The position numbers and the translations under genes were made by a program. 64,000 bases of DNA from Bacillus zhangzhouensis (GTDB lineage Bacteria; Bacillota; Bacilli; Bacillales; Bacillaceae): contig CP099514.1 in NCBI GenBank assembly GCA_025809375.1, forward strand, positions 1,054,001-1,118,000, in the 5' to 3' direction. Below the pieces are notes generated by a model, which did not search any database, was not told the DNA's origin, and saw only the letters and a program-made list of their open reading frames with translations. Position 1 is the stretch's first letter, and each line of letters opens with the position of its first letter. Positions 1-7,772 of the stretch are shown one piece after another.

Positions 1-16
1 AACAGTAAGAAGGTGA

Positions 17-55
17 GGGAAGCAATGGGGAATCCTTTTGCTTTCCTTTCTCTTT
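17..55 (+). terminator. Putative terminator of an upstream gene
   Basis: An imperfect hairpin pairs GGAAGCAA with TTGCTTTCC (one bulge) and is followed by a T-rich run. It would end a gene lying before the window. No coding sequence is recognisable in the first 140 bases. Confidence 0.4.
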
Positions 56-81
56 GATCAAACAATACTTTAAGGATAGGC

Positions 82-108
82 ACATATCCTGCTTATTTTC
101 ATATAGTA
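82..108 (+). promoter_or_regulatory. Putative sigma-K promoter of spoVIF
   Basis: AC at 82-83, a 16-base spacer and CATATAGTA at 100-108 fit the sigma-K pattern AC-N16/17-CATANNNTA. Mother-cell expression is expected for this sporulation gene, but the match is by eye only. Confidence 0.4.
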
Positions 109-140
109 AGGTGATTACTCCACAAAGAGGAGGCAAATGA

Positions 141-398
141 ATGGATAATAAATTCTTTAAAAGTGTAGAAAACAAAACCGGTGTGAATATGAATGATGTG
201 TTTAAACTTGCAGGATCTTTGCAAAATGCCAACTTTAAAGATGAGAATACCGTTCGAGGTGTCATTAAAAAAGTAGCGCAGCTTGCGAACAAACGTGTAC
301 CTAAAGAAATGGAAGACAAAATCGTTCAATCGATTACAAGTGGAAAAGAAAAGCTTGATTTCAATACAATTGCTAAAATGATGAATAACAAAAAATAA
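141..398 (+). CDS. spoVIF: Stage VI sporulation protein F
   Basis: An 85-residue protein that I recognise as SpoVIF (YjcC), a late mother-cell protein needed for proper spore coat assembly and resistance. The sequence is small, charged and without a signal peptide or membrane segment. It carries the family stretches GSLQNANFKDE near residues 25-35 and ITSGKEKLDF near residues 67-76. A strong ribosome site (AGAGGAGG) lies 7-8 bases before ATG 141. Position just before the divergent end of yjcD matches B. subtilis order. It is monocistronic, with a terminator immediately after the stop. The function is known from the B. subtilis orthologue. Confidence 0.88.
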   Translation: MDNKFFKSVENKTGVNMNDVFKLAGSLQNANFKDENTVRGVIKKVAQLANKRVPKEMEDKIVQSITSGKEKLDFNTIAKMMNNKK

Positions 399-436
399 AC
401 AACAGGCTCTCCGTTTAAAGGGGGGCCTGTTGTTTT
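398..436. terminator. Bidirectional terminator between spoVIF and yjcD
   Basis: AACAACAGGC pairs with GCCTGTTGTT and is followed by T5 on the + strand, with an A-rich side serving the minus strand. It sits exactly between the two convergent stops. Confidence 0.8.
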
Positions 437-2727
437 TGCGTAAATAATTCACGTTTTTTCTTTAGAAGAGGATACAAAAAACGAGAAAGATGAGCCGTTT
501 TTCCTCGTCTAAATGAAGGAACAGACAGATAAAGAAATTGTTCAGCTCTTGTCATGGCAACGTATAATAAACGGCGCTCTTCTTCCAGCGCTTCTTCATC
601 ACCTTTTCTGAGTTCATCCAGTGAGAAATCATGAGGCAGTGCTCCGTCGACCACACAAGTGATGTATACTGTCTGGAATTCAAGTCCTTTTGCGCGGTGG
701 ATTGTCATGAGCTGAACACCGGGTTCAGCTGTTTTTTCCTTTTCGGCAGACTTCATATGTTCGGCATGTGCAACAAAGGCTTCAATCGTTTCAAAGCGTT
801 TGGCGGCTGTTTTCACATCACGTACATCATCCGCCCCTTTTTCAAGTACATTCGTATCATTCACCCGTTTTTTTAAGTAATTACCGAGTCCCATCTTTTG
901 TTCAATAAATGTCACCGCATCCGATGGCTTTAACGTACGTAACGTTCGGAACAAAGGAACTATTGATTGCAGCTTTTTCTGTTGAAACGGCTGTATATCT
1001 GTCAGTTTTCCTAGCGCATCTACCATTGAACAATCCTCTGTAATGGTCAGTGCCTTTAGTGTATTCAGCGTTTGCTGTTTTAAAAAGAAAACCGGCAGCA
1101 GCTGTTTCATGGCGGCCACATCATCTGCATCCTGACTTAAGGAAAGAAAGGCGAGGAGTACCCGAACAATTCGTCTGCTGTAGAAAGCTTTAACGCCGGC
1201 ATCCGTCTCATACGGAATGGCTGATTGATGCAGCCGTTCATAAATTGCGCGGCCGCCTGTATTCGTGCGAAATAGCACGCAGAAGTCATTCGGCTTTGCA
1301 CCGCTTTTCATTTTTTCCTGAATATCTGCGACAATCATCGTCGCTTCCTCTTCTTCATCATATGGATAAAAAAGCGTCGGCGGAATTTTCTCCGCCCGTA
1401 CGGCTTTTAACGTCTTCTCATAACGATGCTGATTTTTCTTAATCATCGCATCTGCACTTGCGACAATCGTATGGTGAGACCGGTAATTCGTATGTAAATG
1501 GACGATCTGAGCAGAAGGATAGTCCTTTTTAAATTCAAGTATGAAAGCAGGATTGCTCCCTCTAAAGGCGTAAATGGCTTGATCATCATCACCTACACAA
1601 AATAACTGCTGTGATTCTCCGGCTAAAAGCTTAATCAATTGATATTGAACTGGATTAATATCCTGAAATTCATCCACTAAAATATACTGGAAGCGTTCTT
1701 GGTACCGTTTCAGCAGTTCAGGCTGTTCTGTCAGCATATGTAAGCAGGCAATCGCCATATCATCAAAGTCAAATTGCTGATGGTCTCGTTTTTGCTGTTC
1801 ATATGATTGATAGATCGTCCACATGTGTTTTTCCTTTTCATCTTTCAAATTAGGAAGTTCCCCTGGTAAAAAGGCATTTTTCCAGTAACCGATGGATTGC
1901 AGCACTTGATCAGTAGGATAGTCTTTCTCATCAAGTCCTTCATTCACAATGGCTTTTCGAATGTATTGCTCCTTTTGCCAGTCAAACTTGATCAGATGCT
2001 GGCCATTCCATTTGCTTGTGTCATCATGAAGCAGCATTTTATAAAAAAGACTGTGGAAGGTGCCTGTCACTACTTGACTGGCTTGTGAAGGATGAAGCTG
2101 GTATTGCTTGCTCAGTCTTTCTTTCATCTCATTGCTCGCTTTTGTGGTAAACGTCACGAGTAATATATGGTGAGCAGGAATATGATGATGGGACATGAGA
2201 TAAGCCGCTCTAGCCGTCAGGACTCTTGTTTTCCCGCTCCCGGCACCAGCCAGCACAAGCATCGGACCATTTAAATGTGTGACAGCTTGAAGCTGCGGTG
2301 TGCTAAAGGTGATATGCGGGAAGAGGTCGATCGTCTGAACATGTTCATTCTCTTCTAAATGTAAAGAGTCGCTCAATTGAATCGACCTTGGTTCCTGCCA
2401 GTCATATGATTCGTTCGTTTGCGAGATGATCTGTCTGCCAGCCGGAAAACGGAAGCCGCCAAGTTCTTTATAGGAAAACATTTCCTTCTGTTCAGCCGTT
2501 TGATTATGCTCTGTTTGTTCTTCAGCTTTTTCACAAATCTCTTGCTGAGTCATGTGCTTATGAATAAAGGCAGGTTCATCATGTATATTTAATCTAAAAA
2601 AGACCGATTGTCCGCAATATGGACAGAATAATTGTCTTTTTTTTCCCTCATCATGGAGGAATTGATAATGTTCTCTCGAATACGTATGTAATGAGATCGT
2701 TCGATCATGTCGTCGTGCGCATTTCAA
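415..2727 (-). CDS. yjcD: UvrD/Rep-family ATP-dependent DNA helicase
   Basis: A superfamily 1 helicase of about 770 residues. The N-terminus has a CPYCGQ pair of cysteines, then a UvrD-like core: Q-motif and Walker A (GPMLVLAGAGSGKTRVLTAR), motif II ILVDEFQDINP, motif III GDDDQAIYAFRG, and C-terminal motifs TIHRAKGLEFQTVYI and EERRLLYVAMTRA. It should unwind DNA 3' to 5' in repair or replication restart; the exact role of YjcD is not known. I place the start at TTG 2727, because GGAGG lies 6 bases before it. An ATG at 2748 lies upstream of that site and has no ribosome site of its own. Gene order matches B. subtilis. Confidence 0.85.
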   Translation of the reverse strand: MKCARRHDRTISLHTYSREHYQFLHDEGKKRQLFCPYCGQSVFFRLNIHDEPAFIHKHMTQQEICEKAEEQTEHNQTAEQKEMFSYKELGGFRFPAGRQIISQTNESYDWQEPRSIQLSDSLHLEENEHVQTIDLFPHITFSTPQLQAVTHLNGPMLVLAGAGSGKTRVLTARAAYLMSHHHIPAHHILLVTFTTKASNEMKERLSKQYQLHPSQASQVVTGTFHSLFYKMLLHDDTSKWNGQHLIKFDWQKEQYIRKAIVNEGLDEKDYPTDQVLQSIGYWKNAFLPGELPNLKDEKEKHMWTIYQSYEQQKRDHQQFDFDDMAIACLHMLTEQPELLKRYQERFQYILVDEFQDINPVQYQLIKLLAGESQQLFCVGDDDQAIYAFRGSNPAFILEFKKDYPSAQIVHLHTNYRSHHTIVASADAMIKKNQHRYEKTLKAVRAEKIPPTLFYPYDEEEEATMIVADIQEKMKSGAKPNDFCVLFRTNTGGRAIYERLHQSAIPYETDAGVKAFYSRRIVRVLLAFLSLSQDADDVAAMKQLLPVFFLKQQTLNTLKALTITEDCSMVDALGKLTDIQPFQQKKLQSIVPLFRTLRTLKPSDAVTFIEQKMGLGNYLKKRVNDTNVLEKGADDVRDVKTAAKRFETIEAFVAHAEHMKSAEKEKTAEPGVQLMTIHRAKGLEFQTVYITCVVDGALPHDFSLDELRKGDEEALEEERRLLYVAMTRAEQFLYLSVPSFRRGKTAHLSRFLYPLLKKKRELFTQKQQAPL

Positions 2728-2853
2728 AGCTAGTCCTCCAATAGTCAATGAATCTTAAAATGAAACACATCTAATCATATCAAATGAGGCGGGTTTCAAA
2801 CAGTCATAATTAGGGAATAGTAGAATAGAAGAGAAGCAAAGGAGGCGGTCTTA

Positions 2854-3111
2854 ATGGGATATATAGCCCCGATTCAGCCGGATTTGTATGTTCAATATTT
2901 CAATCGTCCAGCTCCTCAGGATAAAGAAGACTATGCGAAAGTAACAAAGGTTACTCGCACCTTTCATGACAAGATATACAGAGAGCTTGAAAAAAAAGAG
3001 GACTTAGTGACAGAAGCGGAAACGAAAGTACAGCAAAAAAAGCGGGAACGCTTTGTACGAGATATGTTTATGGAGGAAGGCAAGGGTGTTCATATTGATA
3101 CGTATATATAA
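2854..3111 (+). CDS. yjcE: Conserved hypothetical protein, YjcE-like
   Basis: An 85-residue hydrophilic protein beginning MGYIAPIQPDLYVQYFNR, with a charged middle likely to be helical. There is no signal peptide or membrane segment, and no catalytic motif is visible. A textbook ribosome site (AAAGGAGG) precedes ATG 2854. Its position between yjcD and yjcF is that of yjcE in B. subtilis, which is the main reason for the symbol. Its terminator has been split by the insertion sequence that follows. Function unknown. Confidence 0.6.
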   Translation: MGYIAPIQPDLYVQYFNRPAPQDKEDYAKVTKVTRTFHDKIYRELEKKEDLVTEAETKVQQKKRERFVRDMFMEEGKGVHIDTYI

Positions 3112-3156
3112 ATGATTGCGCTTTCTCCCTATGGCGAACGATAAGGAAAAAGAAAA

Positions 3157-3173
3157 AGCCAGGGCATTCAAGA
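3157..3173 (+). terminator. Left arm of a terminator split by an insertion sequence
   Basis: AAAAAGCCAGGGCAT just left of the element is complementary to ATGCCCTGGCTTTT just right of it (4462-4476). Rejoined, they form a bidirectional terminator between yjcE and yjcF. Confidence 0.75.
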
Positions 3174-3269
3174 TGGGACTGACCCCATAAGATGAGACTA
3201 ATAAAAAACACCTTCAAGTTTGAAAACGGATCGTTGTGATCCGAAATAAAACATGGAGGTGTTTTTTCT

Positions 3270-3602
3270 ATGGGGACAAGAATAAGTTATCCGGTTGAAG
3301 TCAAACAGAAGGCTGTAGACATGAGATTGGCAGGCGTATCTATGAAAGAGATCATGGAGGAATTGAATATCAAGAATAAGACGCAGGTTCAGACATGGGT
3401 GAGGTGGCATAAGGCTGGGGATACACACCGGTTCGAACAGCCTGTTGGAAAACAATATACCTATGGAAAGGGGCCCGAGTACTCTTCCGAATTAGAGAGA
3501 CTACAGGCAGAAAATCGCTATCTGAGTCAACAGAATGAAGTTTTAAAAAAGTACAACGAATTGGAAAGGAAGTTGATAAGGAAACGTCAATCAAACTGGT
3601 AG
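3270..3602 (+). CDS. IS3-family transposase OrfA
   Basis: A 110-residue protein. Residues about 5-55 form a helix-turn-helix that binds the terminal repeats (RLAGVSMKEIMEELNIKNK, then QVQTWVRWHKAG). The C-terminal part, from about residue 77, looks like a leucine-zipper coiled coil (LERLQAENRYLSQQNEVLKK). The slippery heptamer A-AAA-AAG at 3545-3551 lies inside this gene. A -1 shift there joins it to the orfB frame and yields the fused OrfAB transposase. Alone, OrfA normally acts as a regulator of transposition. The start has a GGAGG site close upstream. Confidence 0.88.
   Translation: MGTRISYPVEVKQKAVDMRLAGVSMKEIMEELNIKNKTQVQTWVRWHKAGDTHRFEQPVGKQYTYGKGPEYSSELERLQAENRYLSQQNEVLKKYNELERKLIRKRQSNW
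3545..3551 (+). other. Programmed -1 frameshift signal
   Basis: A6G, read A-AAA-AAG in the orfA frame. After a -1 slip the reading frame is open continuously into orfB, continuing KKVQRIGKEVDKETS into the integrase part. This is the standard IS3 mechanism, inferred here from frame analysis. Confidence 0.75.
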
Positions 3603-3607
3603 AAGAA

Positions 3608-4420
3608 TTGTGCAAAACGATGACAGTACAGGACATTTGTGTCCACTTAGGTATCTCACGTAGTTCGTACTATAGATGGAAAAAGGATCGGACTCAGAAT
3701 CATTCTAAAAGACAGCTAGAGAAACAAATCGGCACGTTGTGCCGAGAGCACAAGTATCGATATGGATATCGAAAAATCACAGCCCTACTAAAAATGAGAA
3801 TGCGTATTAACCATAAAACTGTTCAACGTATTATGCAGAAAAACCAGTGGCAGTGCCGGGTTAAAATGAAAAAGCGTAAGAAGAATGGGCAGCCCTATGC
3901 CGTGGCCGGTAATGTACTGGATCGAAACTTTCAGTCTGATCGCCCTCTTGAAAAACTAGTAACGGACATCACATATTTGCCTTATGGACAGAAACCATTG
4001 TATCTTTCCAGTATATTGGATTTATATAATGGAGAAGTGATTGCTTTTACGATTGGTGATAAGCAGGACACAGACTTTATCTTAAACACACTTGATCAGC
4101 TCCCAGCACTGCCTGAGAACTGCGTGTTACATAGCGACCAAGGTTCTGTGTATACATCTTACGAGTATCAGAAAGCTGTTCATATAAAAGGCATTACCAT
4201 GAGCATGTCCCGTAAAGGGACACCCGCTGATAATGCCTCCATCGAATCGTTTCATTCCACGCTAAAGTCTGAAACGTTCTATCTTAACAGGATTGACCGA
4301 ACTACAACTTCCATCGTAGAACGCACTGTCAAAGATTACATTTATTATTATAACAACATTCGTATTCAAACGAAACTAAACAACCAATCACCGATAAACT
4401 ATCGGCAATTGGCTGTATAA
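3608..4420 (+). CDS. IS3-family transposase OrfB (DDE integrase domain)
   Basis: The catalytic half of the transposase, 270 residues from a TTG, or longer when made as the OrfAB fusion. It begins with an HTH_21-like region (ISRSSYYRWKKD, then YRYGYRKITALLK). The rve integrase core follows, and the three catalytic acids are visible in TDITYLPYG, LHSDQGSVYTS and DNASIESFHSTLKSE. The end YYNNIRIQTKLNNQSPINYR is typical. The frame is open upstream of the TTG, back to the slippery site inside orfA. No disabling mutation is seen. Confidence 0.88.
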   Translation: MCKTMTVQDICVHLGISRSSYYRWKKDRTQNHSKRQLEKQIGTLCREHKYRYGYRKITALLKMRMRINHKTVQRIMQKNQWQCRVKMKKRKKNGQPYAVAGNVLDRNFQSDRPLEKLVTDITYLPYGQKPLYLSSILDLYNGEVIAFTIGDKQDTDFILNTLDQLPALPENCVLHSDQGSVYTSYEYQKAVHIKGITMSMSRKGTPADNASIESFHSTLKSETFYLNRIDRTTTSIVERTVKDYIYYYNNIRIQTKLNNQSPINYRQLAV

Positions 4421-4461
4421 AGGTGTTTTGACCCTGTCTCAAAAACGGGGGTCAGTCCCAG

Positions 4462-4476
4462 ATGCCCTGGCTTTTC
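4462..4476 (-). terminator. Right arm of the terminator split by the insertion sequence
   Basis: ATGCCCTGGCTTTT, complementary to the arm left of the element at 3157-3169. On the minus strand it lies just past the yjcF stop, so yjcF has lost its normal hairpin. Confidence 0.7.
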
Positions 4477-4482
4477 TTTTGG

Positions 4483-4917
4483 TCAAATAGACAGTGTTTT
4501 TGTCATTTTGACATGTGTGATTCCTGCTTCTTCAAACGGTTCAGAAACCGCTTTGTAGCCTTTCTTTTCGTAGAAAGGAAGAGCTTTTACTTGGGCATGC
4601 ATAACCGCTTCCTTTGCCCCATTAGCCATCGCTTCTGTTTCTAGCGCCTCTAATAGTTGATGGCCAAGACCGAAGGAGCGCGCCTCTTTTAACACACAAA
4701 TTCGTTCGAGTTTTGCTTTTGACCCCTCAATGATCCGCAGTCTAGCGGCTGCCTGAGGCTTTTTGTCATCATTGTAAATGACAAAATGGATGGCATTGTC
4801 TTCTAGTTCATCTATTTCGATTTCTATTGGAACTTCTTGTTCTTTGACGAATACTTCTTTTCGAACGTAATATGCATCTTCTCGTTGTGTTTGTTCTGTT
4901 GCGATGACTGTTTTCAA
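4483..4917 (-). CDS. yjcF: GNAT-family N-acetyltransferase
   Basis: A 144-residue GNAT acetyltransferase. The acetyl-CoA-binding motif A is visible as LERICVLKEARSFGLGHQLLEALE near residues 70-93, preceded by an ARLR strand. The end contains LPFYEKKGYKAVSEPFEEAGITHVKM, the usual motif B region. The acceptor substrate is unknown. It is transcribed with yjcG, whose stop lies 6 bases upstream of its ATG, probably in a yjcG-yjcF operon as in B. subtilis. Its downstream terminator has been separated by the insertion sequence. Confidence 0.85.
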   Translation of the reverse strand: MKTVIATEQTQREDAYYVRKEVFVKEQEVPIEIEIDELEDNAIHFVIYNDDKKPQAAARLRIIEGSKAKLERICVLKEARSFGLGHQLLEALETEAMANGAKEAVMHAQVKALPFYEKKGYKAVSEPFEEAGITHVKMTKTLSI

Positions 4918-4923
4918 ATGTCT

Positions 4924-5439
4924 TTAACCCTCTTCTCCTAAAATAAATGTTTCATAGACGGTCCAAGAGCCGTTCTCTAATTGATATAAAAGGTGGAAGC
5001 GATCCACTGTTTCTTCATGGTCAATCTTTCTCAGCTTTAATGTGCCAAGTACGTCTGAATGCTCATCATCTGATAGTTTTTGAGCCACTGTCACATGCGG
5101 AACAAAGGCATATTCAGGTGTACCAGCAAGTGGATTTTCGTACAATCTTTGATTGAGCGCCATGATGTCCTCGTTCGGTTCTACTTTCATAAAAATGACG
5201 TTGTTTACAGGAGCGAATGAACTGAATTTTTTAATACGTAACGTAATAGGAGAAGCATTTTTTGCATAATCTCTTAACGTTGAGACGACCTCAGCCGCTT
5301 CTAAATCCGTTAATTCAAAAGGTGTTCTTAATGTTAAATGAGGCGGTATGAGTGCATAGTTCGGATCATAACGCTTCCGGTAAGAGTTCGCAATATCTTG
5401 CAATTTTTTTGATGGAAATATAACAACTCCGTATTTCAT
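4924..5439 (-). CDS. yjcG: 2H-family phosphoesterase (LigT/2'-5' RNA ligase-like)
   Basis: A 171-residue protein of the 2H phosphoesterase superfamily. Two HxT motifs, PPHLTLR near residue 37 and VPHVTV near residue 115, supply the paired catalytic histidines. Related enzymes open or join 2',5' or cyclic phosphodiester bonds in RNA or nucleotides; the YjcG substrate is unknown. Two consecutive ATG codons occur. The second, at 5439, is better spaced from the AGGAGGG site and gives the B. subtilis length. Confidence 0.88.
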   Translation of the reverse strand: MKYGVVIFPSKKLQDIANSYRKRYDPNYALIPPHLTLRTPFELTDLEAAEVVSTLRDYAKNASPITLRIKKFSSFAPVNNVIFMKVEPNEDIMALNQRLYENPLAGTPEYAFVPHVTVAQKLSDDEHSDVLGTLKLRKIDHEETVDRFHLLYQLENGSWTVYETFILGEEG

Positions 5440-5491
5440 CATGTTCCCTCCTGAATAAGAAAGTATTTATTATTGTTTATTATAACAAAAT

Positions 5492-6232
5492 TCAGTTGAT
5501 TAACGAATATGGGAGCATTCTTTTTAACGAAGGCGCAATGAGTGGCTGCCAAAACGTCCATTTATGATCCCCTTCAAATGTCTCAAATAAATAATCCGCA
5601 CCAGATTGTTCAAGAAGGACCTTTAAATCTGCGTTCGGCTGAACAAAATCAAGTACCTGGCCATCTGTTGTTTTCACAGCGGTTTCCTCCAGCCCAATTT
5701 GATGGATAATGGCATAATGAGAAAGGGCTGTCGACTGTTTGACGGCTTCTAGAACCGACTCGTCAACGTAAGGGGACTGCAAAATCAGCCCGCCAAATAA
5801 AGTAGGATAATCAATGGCTGTCATGAGGGAAATCGTCGCACCCAGCGAATCACCAATAAACGTACGTCCTGATCCAATTTGATAGGTTGGATAGTGTTCA
5901 TCAATAAAGGGAACAAGTTCATTTGCTAAAAAGCGTTTATACGCTTCAAACTTTGTACCGTCTGGATGATACATGTTCCGTCTTTCTGTGACATTTTCAT
6001 AAGGGACACCAATGATAATCGAGCGTTCCATTTCTTTGTTTTGCATTAATTCTTCAGCCTGTCTGCCTACTTTGCCTAGACGGAAATAATCATGACCATC
6101 CTGGGCAATGATGACATGATATGTATAAAGGGGGGAGTAATTGACTGGCAAATAGATCAAAATGGTCATGTCCGCCCCAAGTTCTTTTGACTGTAAGGTT
6201 TCTTCTTGAATGATTCCTGTTTTCTTCACCAT
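5492..6232 (-). CDS. yjcH: Putative esterase, alpha/beta hydrolase fold
   Basis: A 246-residue esterase of the enterochelin-esterase/Esterase D group. The nucleophile elbow is FIGDSLGATIS and the C-terminal acid/histidine region is FEGDHKWTFWQP. No signal peptide is visible, so it should act in the cytoplasm. The reading frame is open to 6325, but ATG 6232 has a clear GGAGG eight bases upstream and matches the family N-terminus (MVKKTGIIQEETLQ). The gene lies upstream of yjcG-yjcF on the same strand and divergent from the metI leader. Substrate unknown. Confidence 0.85.
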   Translation of the reverse strand: MVKKTGIIQEETLQSKELGADMTILIYLPVNYSPLYTYHVIIAQDGHDYFRLGKVGRQAEELMQNKEMERSIIIGVPYENVTERRNMYHPDGTKFEAYKRFLANELVPFIDEHYPTYQIGSGRTFIGDSLGATISLMTAIDYPTLFGGLILQSPYVDESVLEAVKQSTALSHYAIIHQIGLEETAVKTTDGQVLDFVQPNADLKVLLEQSGADYLFETFEGDHKWTFWQPLIAPSLKRMLPYSLIN

Positions 6233-6395
6233 AATCCATTCCTCCAGCAAACCAAATTCATCATAAAGTGAAACGTTTCCATTCATTGTAACATGAAAAA
6301 CAGCGTTGTTTCTATATGCTAACATGCAATCAAACCGTAAAACATCGATTCTGTTATAAAATACAGAAAATTTTTATTAATCATGACATTTCCCC

Positions 6396-6424
6396 TTGAA
6401 AAATGAGATTTAATGGGTTACAGT
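6396..6424 (+). promoter_or_regulatory. Sigma-A promoter of the metI leader
   Basis: TTGAAA at 6396-6401, a 17-base spacer, and TACAGT at 6419-6424. It lies about 30 bases before the SAM aptamer. Confidence 0.65.
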
Positions 6425-6453
6425 ATTAAGAATTAGAACAGACAGACAACACA

Positions 6454-6616
6454 TTCTTATCGTGAGAGGTGGAGGGACTGGCCCTTTGAAACCTCAGCAA
6501 CCGGTATGCATCACTTCATGTGATGTACCAAGGTGCTAAATCCAGCAAGCAGCTTTTTTGCTTGGAAGATAAGAGGAAGCGATTAAACCCCTTCTTCTTA
6601 TGAAGAAGGGGTTTTC
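6454..6616 (+). promoter_or_regulatory. SAM-I (S-box) riboswitch with terminator, controlling metIC
   Basis: The aptamer (6454-6577) closes with TTCTTATC / GATAAGAGGA. It holds the S-box hallmarks AGAGGTGGAGGGACTGGCCC, then GAAACCTCAGCAACCGG, and an AAGGTGC before the last helix. An intrinsic terminator follows: AAACCCCTTCTTC at 6585-6597 pairs with GAAGAAGGGGTTTT at 6602-6615. With SAM bound, transcription stops before metI. This is the established logic of the family; the expression platform is read directly. Confidence 0.95.
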
Positions 6617-6653
6617 TGTTTTGAAATCAGATTTTTACTTAGGATGGTGTCAA

Positions 6654-7772
6654 ATGACAGAACATGTGGAAACGAAATTAGCGCAGATTGGAAACCGTAG
6701 CGAAGAGGTGACTGGTACTGTCAGTCCTCCCGTTTATCTTTCGACAGCATACAGACATAGAGGCATAGGGGAATCTACTGGATTTGATTACATTCGAACG
6801 AAAAACCCAACAAGACAGCTCATAGAGGATGCAATTGCTTCACTCGAAGAAGGGACGGCCGGTTTTGCCTTCAGTTCGGGAATGGCTGCGATCCAAACGA
6901 TCATGGCTCTATTTGAAAGCGGAGATGAACTCATCGTCTCATCAGACCTATATGGCGGTACATACCGTTTGTTTGAAAACGAATGGAAAAAGTACGGCTT
7001 ACGTTTTCTTTATGATGATTTTACAGATGAAGACTGTTTACGTTCTAAAATCACGCCAAACACAAAAGCGGTCTTTATTGAAACACCGACAAATCCACTG
7101 ATGCAGGAAGCGAATATTCTAAAAATATCGAATGTTGCAAAAGAATATGGCGCTTTGGTGATTGTCGATAATACTTTTTACACACCAGTCTTACAAAAGC
7201 CGATTACGCTTGGAGCGGACATTGTCATTCATAGCGCAACCAAATATTTAGGCGGACATAATGACGTTCTTGCAGGGCTTGTCATCACAAAAGGAGAGCA
7301 GCTGTCTGAAGACATGTTCCAGCATCAAAACGCGATTGGAGCGGTTCTATCACCATTTGACTCATGGCTTTTAATGAGAGGAATGAAAACACTGGCTCTT
7401 AGAATGCGCCAGCACGAGGCGAATGCGAAGGAGCTGGCACAGTTTTTAGAGAAACAGCCAGAAATTCAAGATGTGCTTTATCCAGGAAAGGGAGGCATGC
7501 TGTCATTCCGAGTAGCTAAAGAGGACTGGGTCAATCCATTTTTGAAGCAGCTAAAAACCATTTGTTTTGCTGAAAGCCTTGGCGGAGTCGAAAGCTTCAT
7601 TACGTATCCTGCAACGCAAACGCACATGGATATTCCAGAAGAGATTCGCATTGCAAACGGTGTATGTAACAAGCTGCTCCGTTTCTCTGTTGGCATCGAG
7701 CATGTAGATGACCTGAAAGCAGACCTGAAACAGGCACTAACAAAAGTAAAAGAGGAGGTACATGTCAAATGA
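6654..7772 (+). CDS. metI: Cystathionine gamma-synthase / O-acetylhomoserine thiolyase
   Basis: A PLP enzyme of the Cys/Met metabolism family, 372 residues. It joins an activated homoserine ester to cysteine (cystathionine) or sulfide on the way to methionine. The PLP lysine is in IHSATKYLGGHNDVLAG, and other family signatures are SSGMAAIQ and VIVDNTFYTP. The open frame starts at 6600, but that ATG is inside the riboswitch terminator; ATG 6654 has AGGATGG upstream. The stop overlaps the metC start (ATGA), so the two are translationally coupled. Controlled by the S-box upstream. Confidence 0.93.
   Translation: MTEHVETKLAQIGNRSEEVTGTVSPPVYLSTAYRHRGIGESTGFDYIRTKNPTRQLIEDAIASLEEGTAGFAFSSGMAAIQTIMALFESGDELIVSSDLYGGTYRLFENEWKKYGLRFLYDDFTDEDCLRSKITPNTKAVFIETPTNPLMQEANILKISNVAKEYGALVIVDNTFYTPVLQKPITLGADIVIHSATKYLGGHNDVLAGLVITKGEQLSEDMFQHQNAIGAVLSPFDSWLLMRGMKTLALRMRQHEANAKELAQFLEKQPEIQDVLYPGKGGMLSFRVAKEDWVNPFLKQLKTICFAESLGGVESFITYPATQTHMDIPEEIRIANGVCNKLLRFSVGIEHVDDLKADLKQALTKVKEEVHVK

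Larger units (their letters stand above)
3174..4460 (+). mobile_element. IS3-family insertion sequence (IS150-like)
   Basis: A complete element of about 1.29 kb. The ends are inverted: TGGGACTGACCCC on the left and GGGGTCAGTCCCA on the right. Inside are overlapping-frame genes orfA and orfB with an A-AAA-AAG slippery run at 3545-3551, the usual IS3 arrangement for a -1 frameshift fusion transposase. A 3-base duplication (AGA or GAT, depending on where the ends are drawn in the flanking AGAT) is compatible with this family. Both genes look intact, so it may be active. The subgroup is assigned from general layout only. Confidence 0.9.

Noticed and set aside
3174-4460. Clear long target-site duplication around the insertion sequence
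   Set aside because: Only a 2-3 base overlap (within AGAT) can be made; the exact duplication cannot be fixed because the ends are ambiguous by one base.
6600-6653. Upstream start for metI at 6600
   Set aside because: That ATG lies in the S-box terminator stem; ATG 6654 has a ribosome site and matches the family N-terminus.
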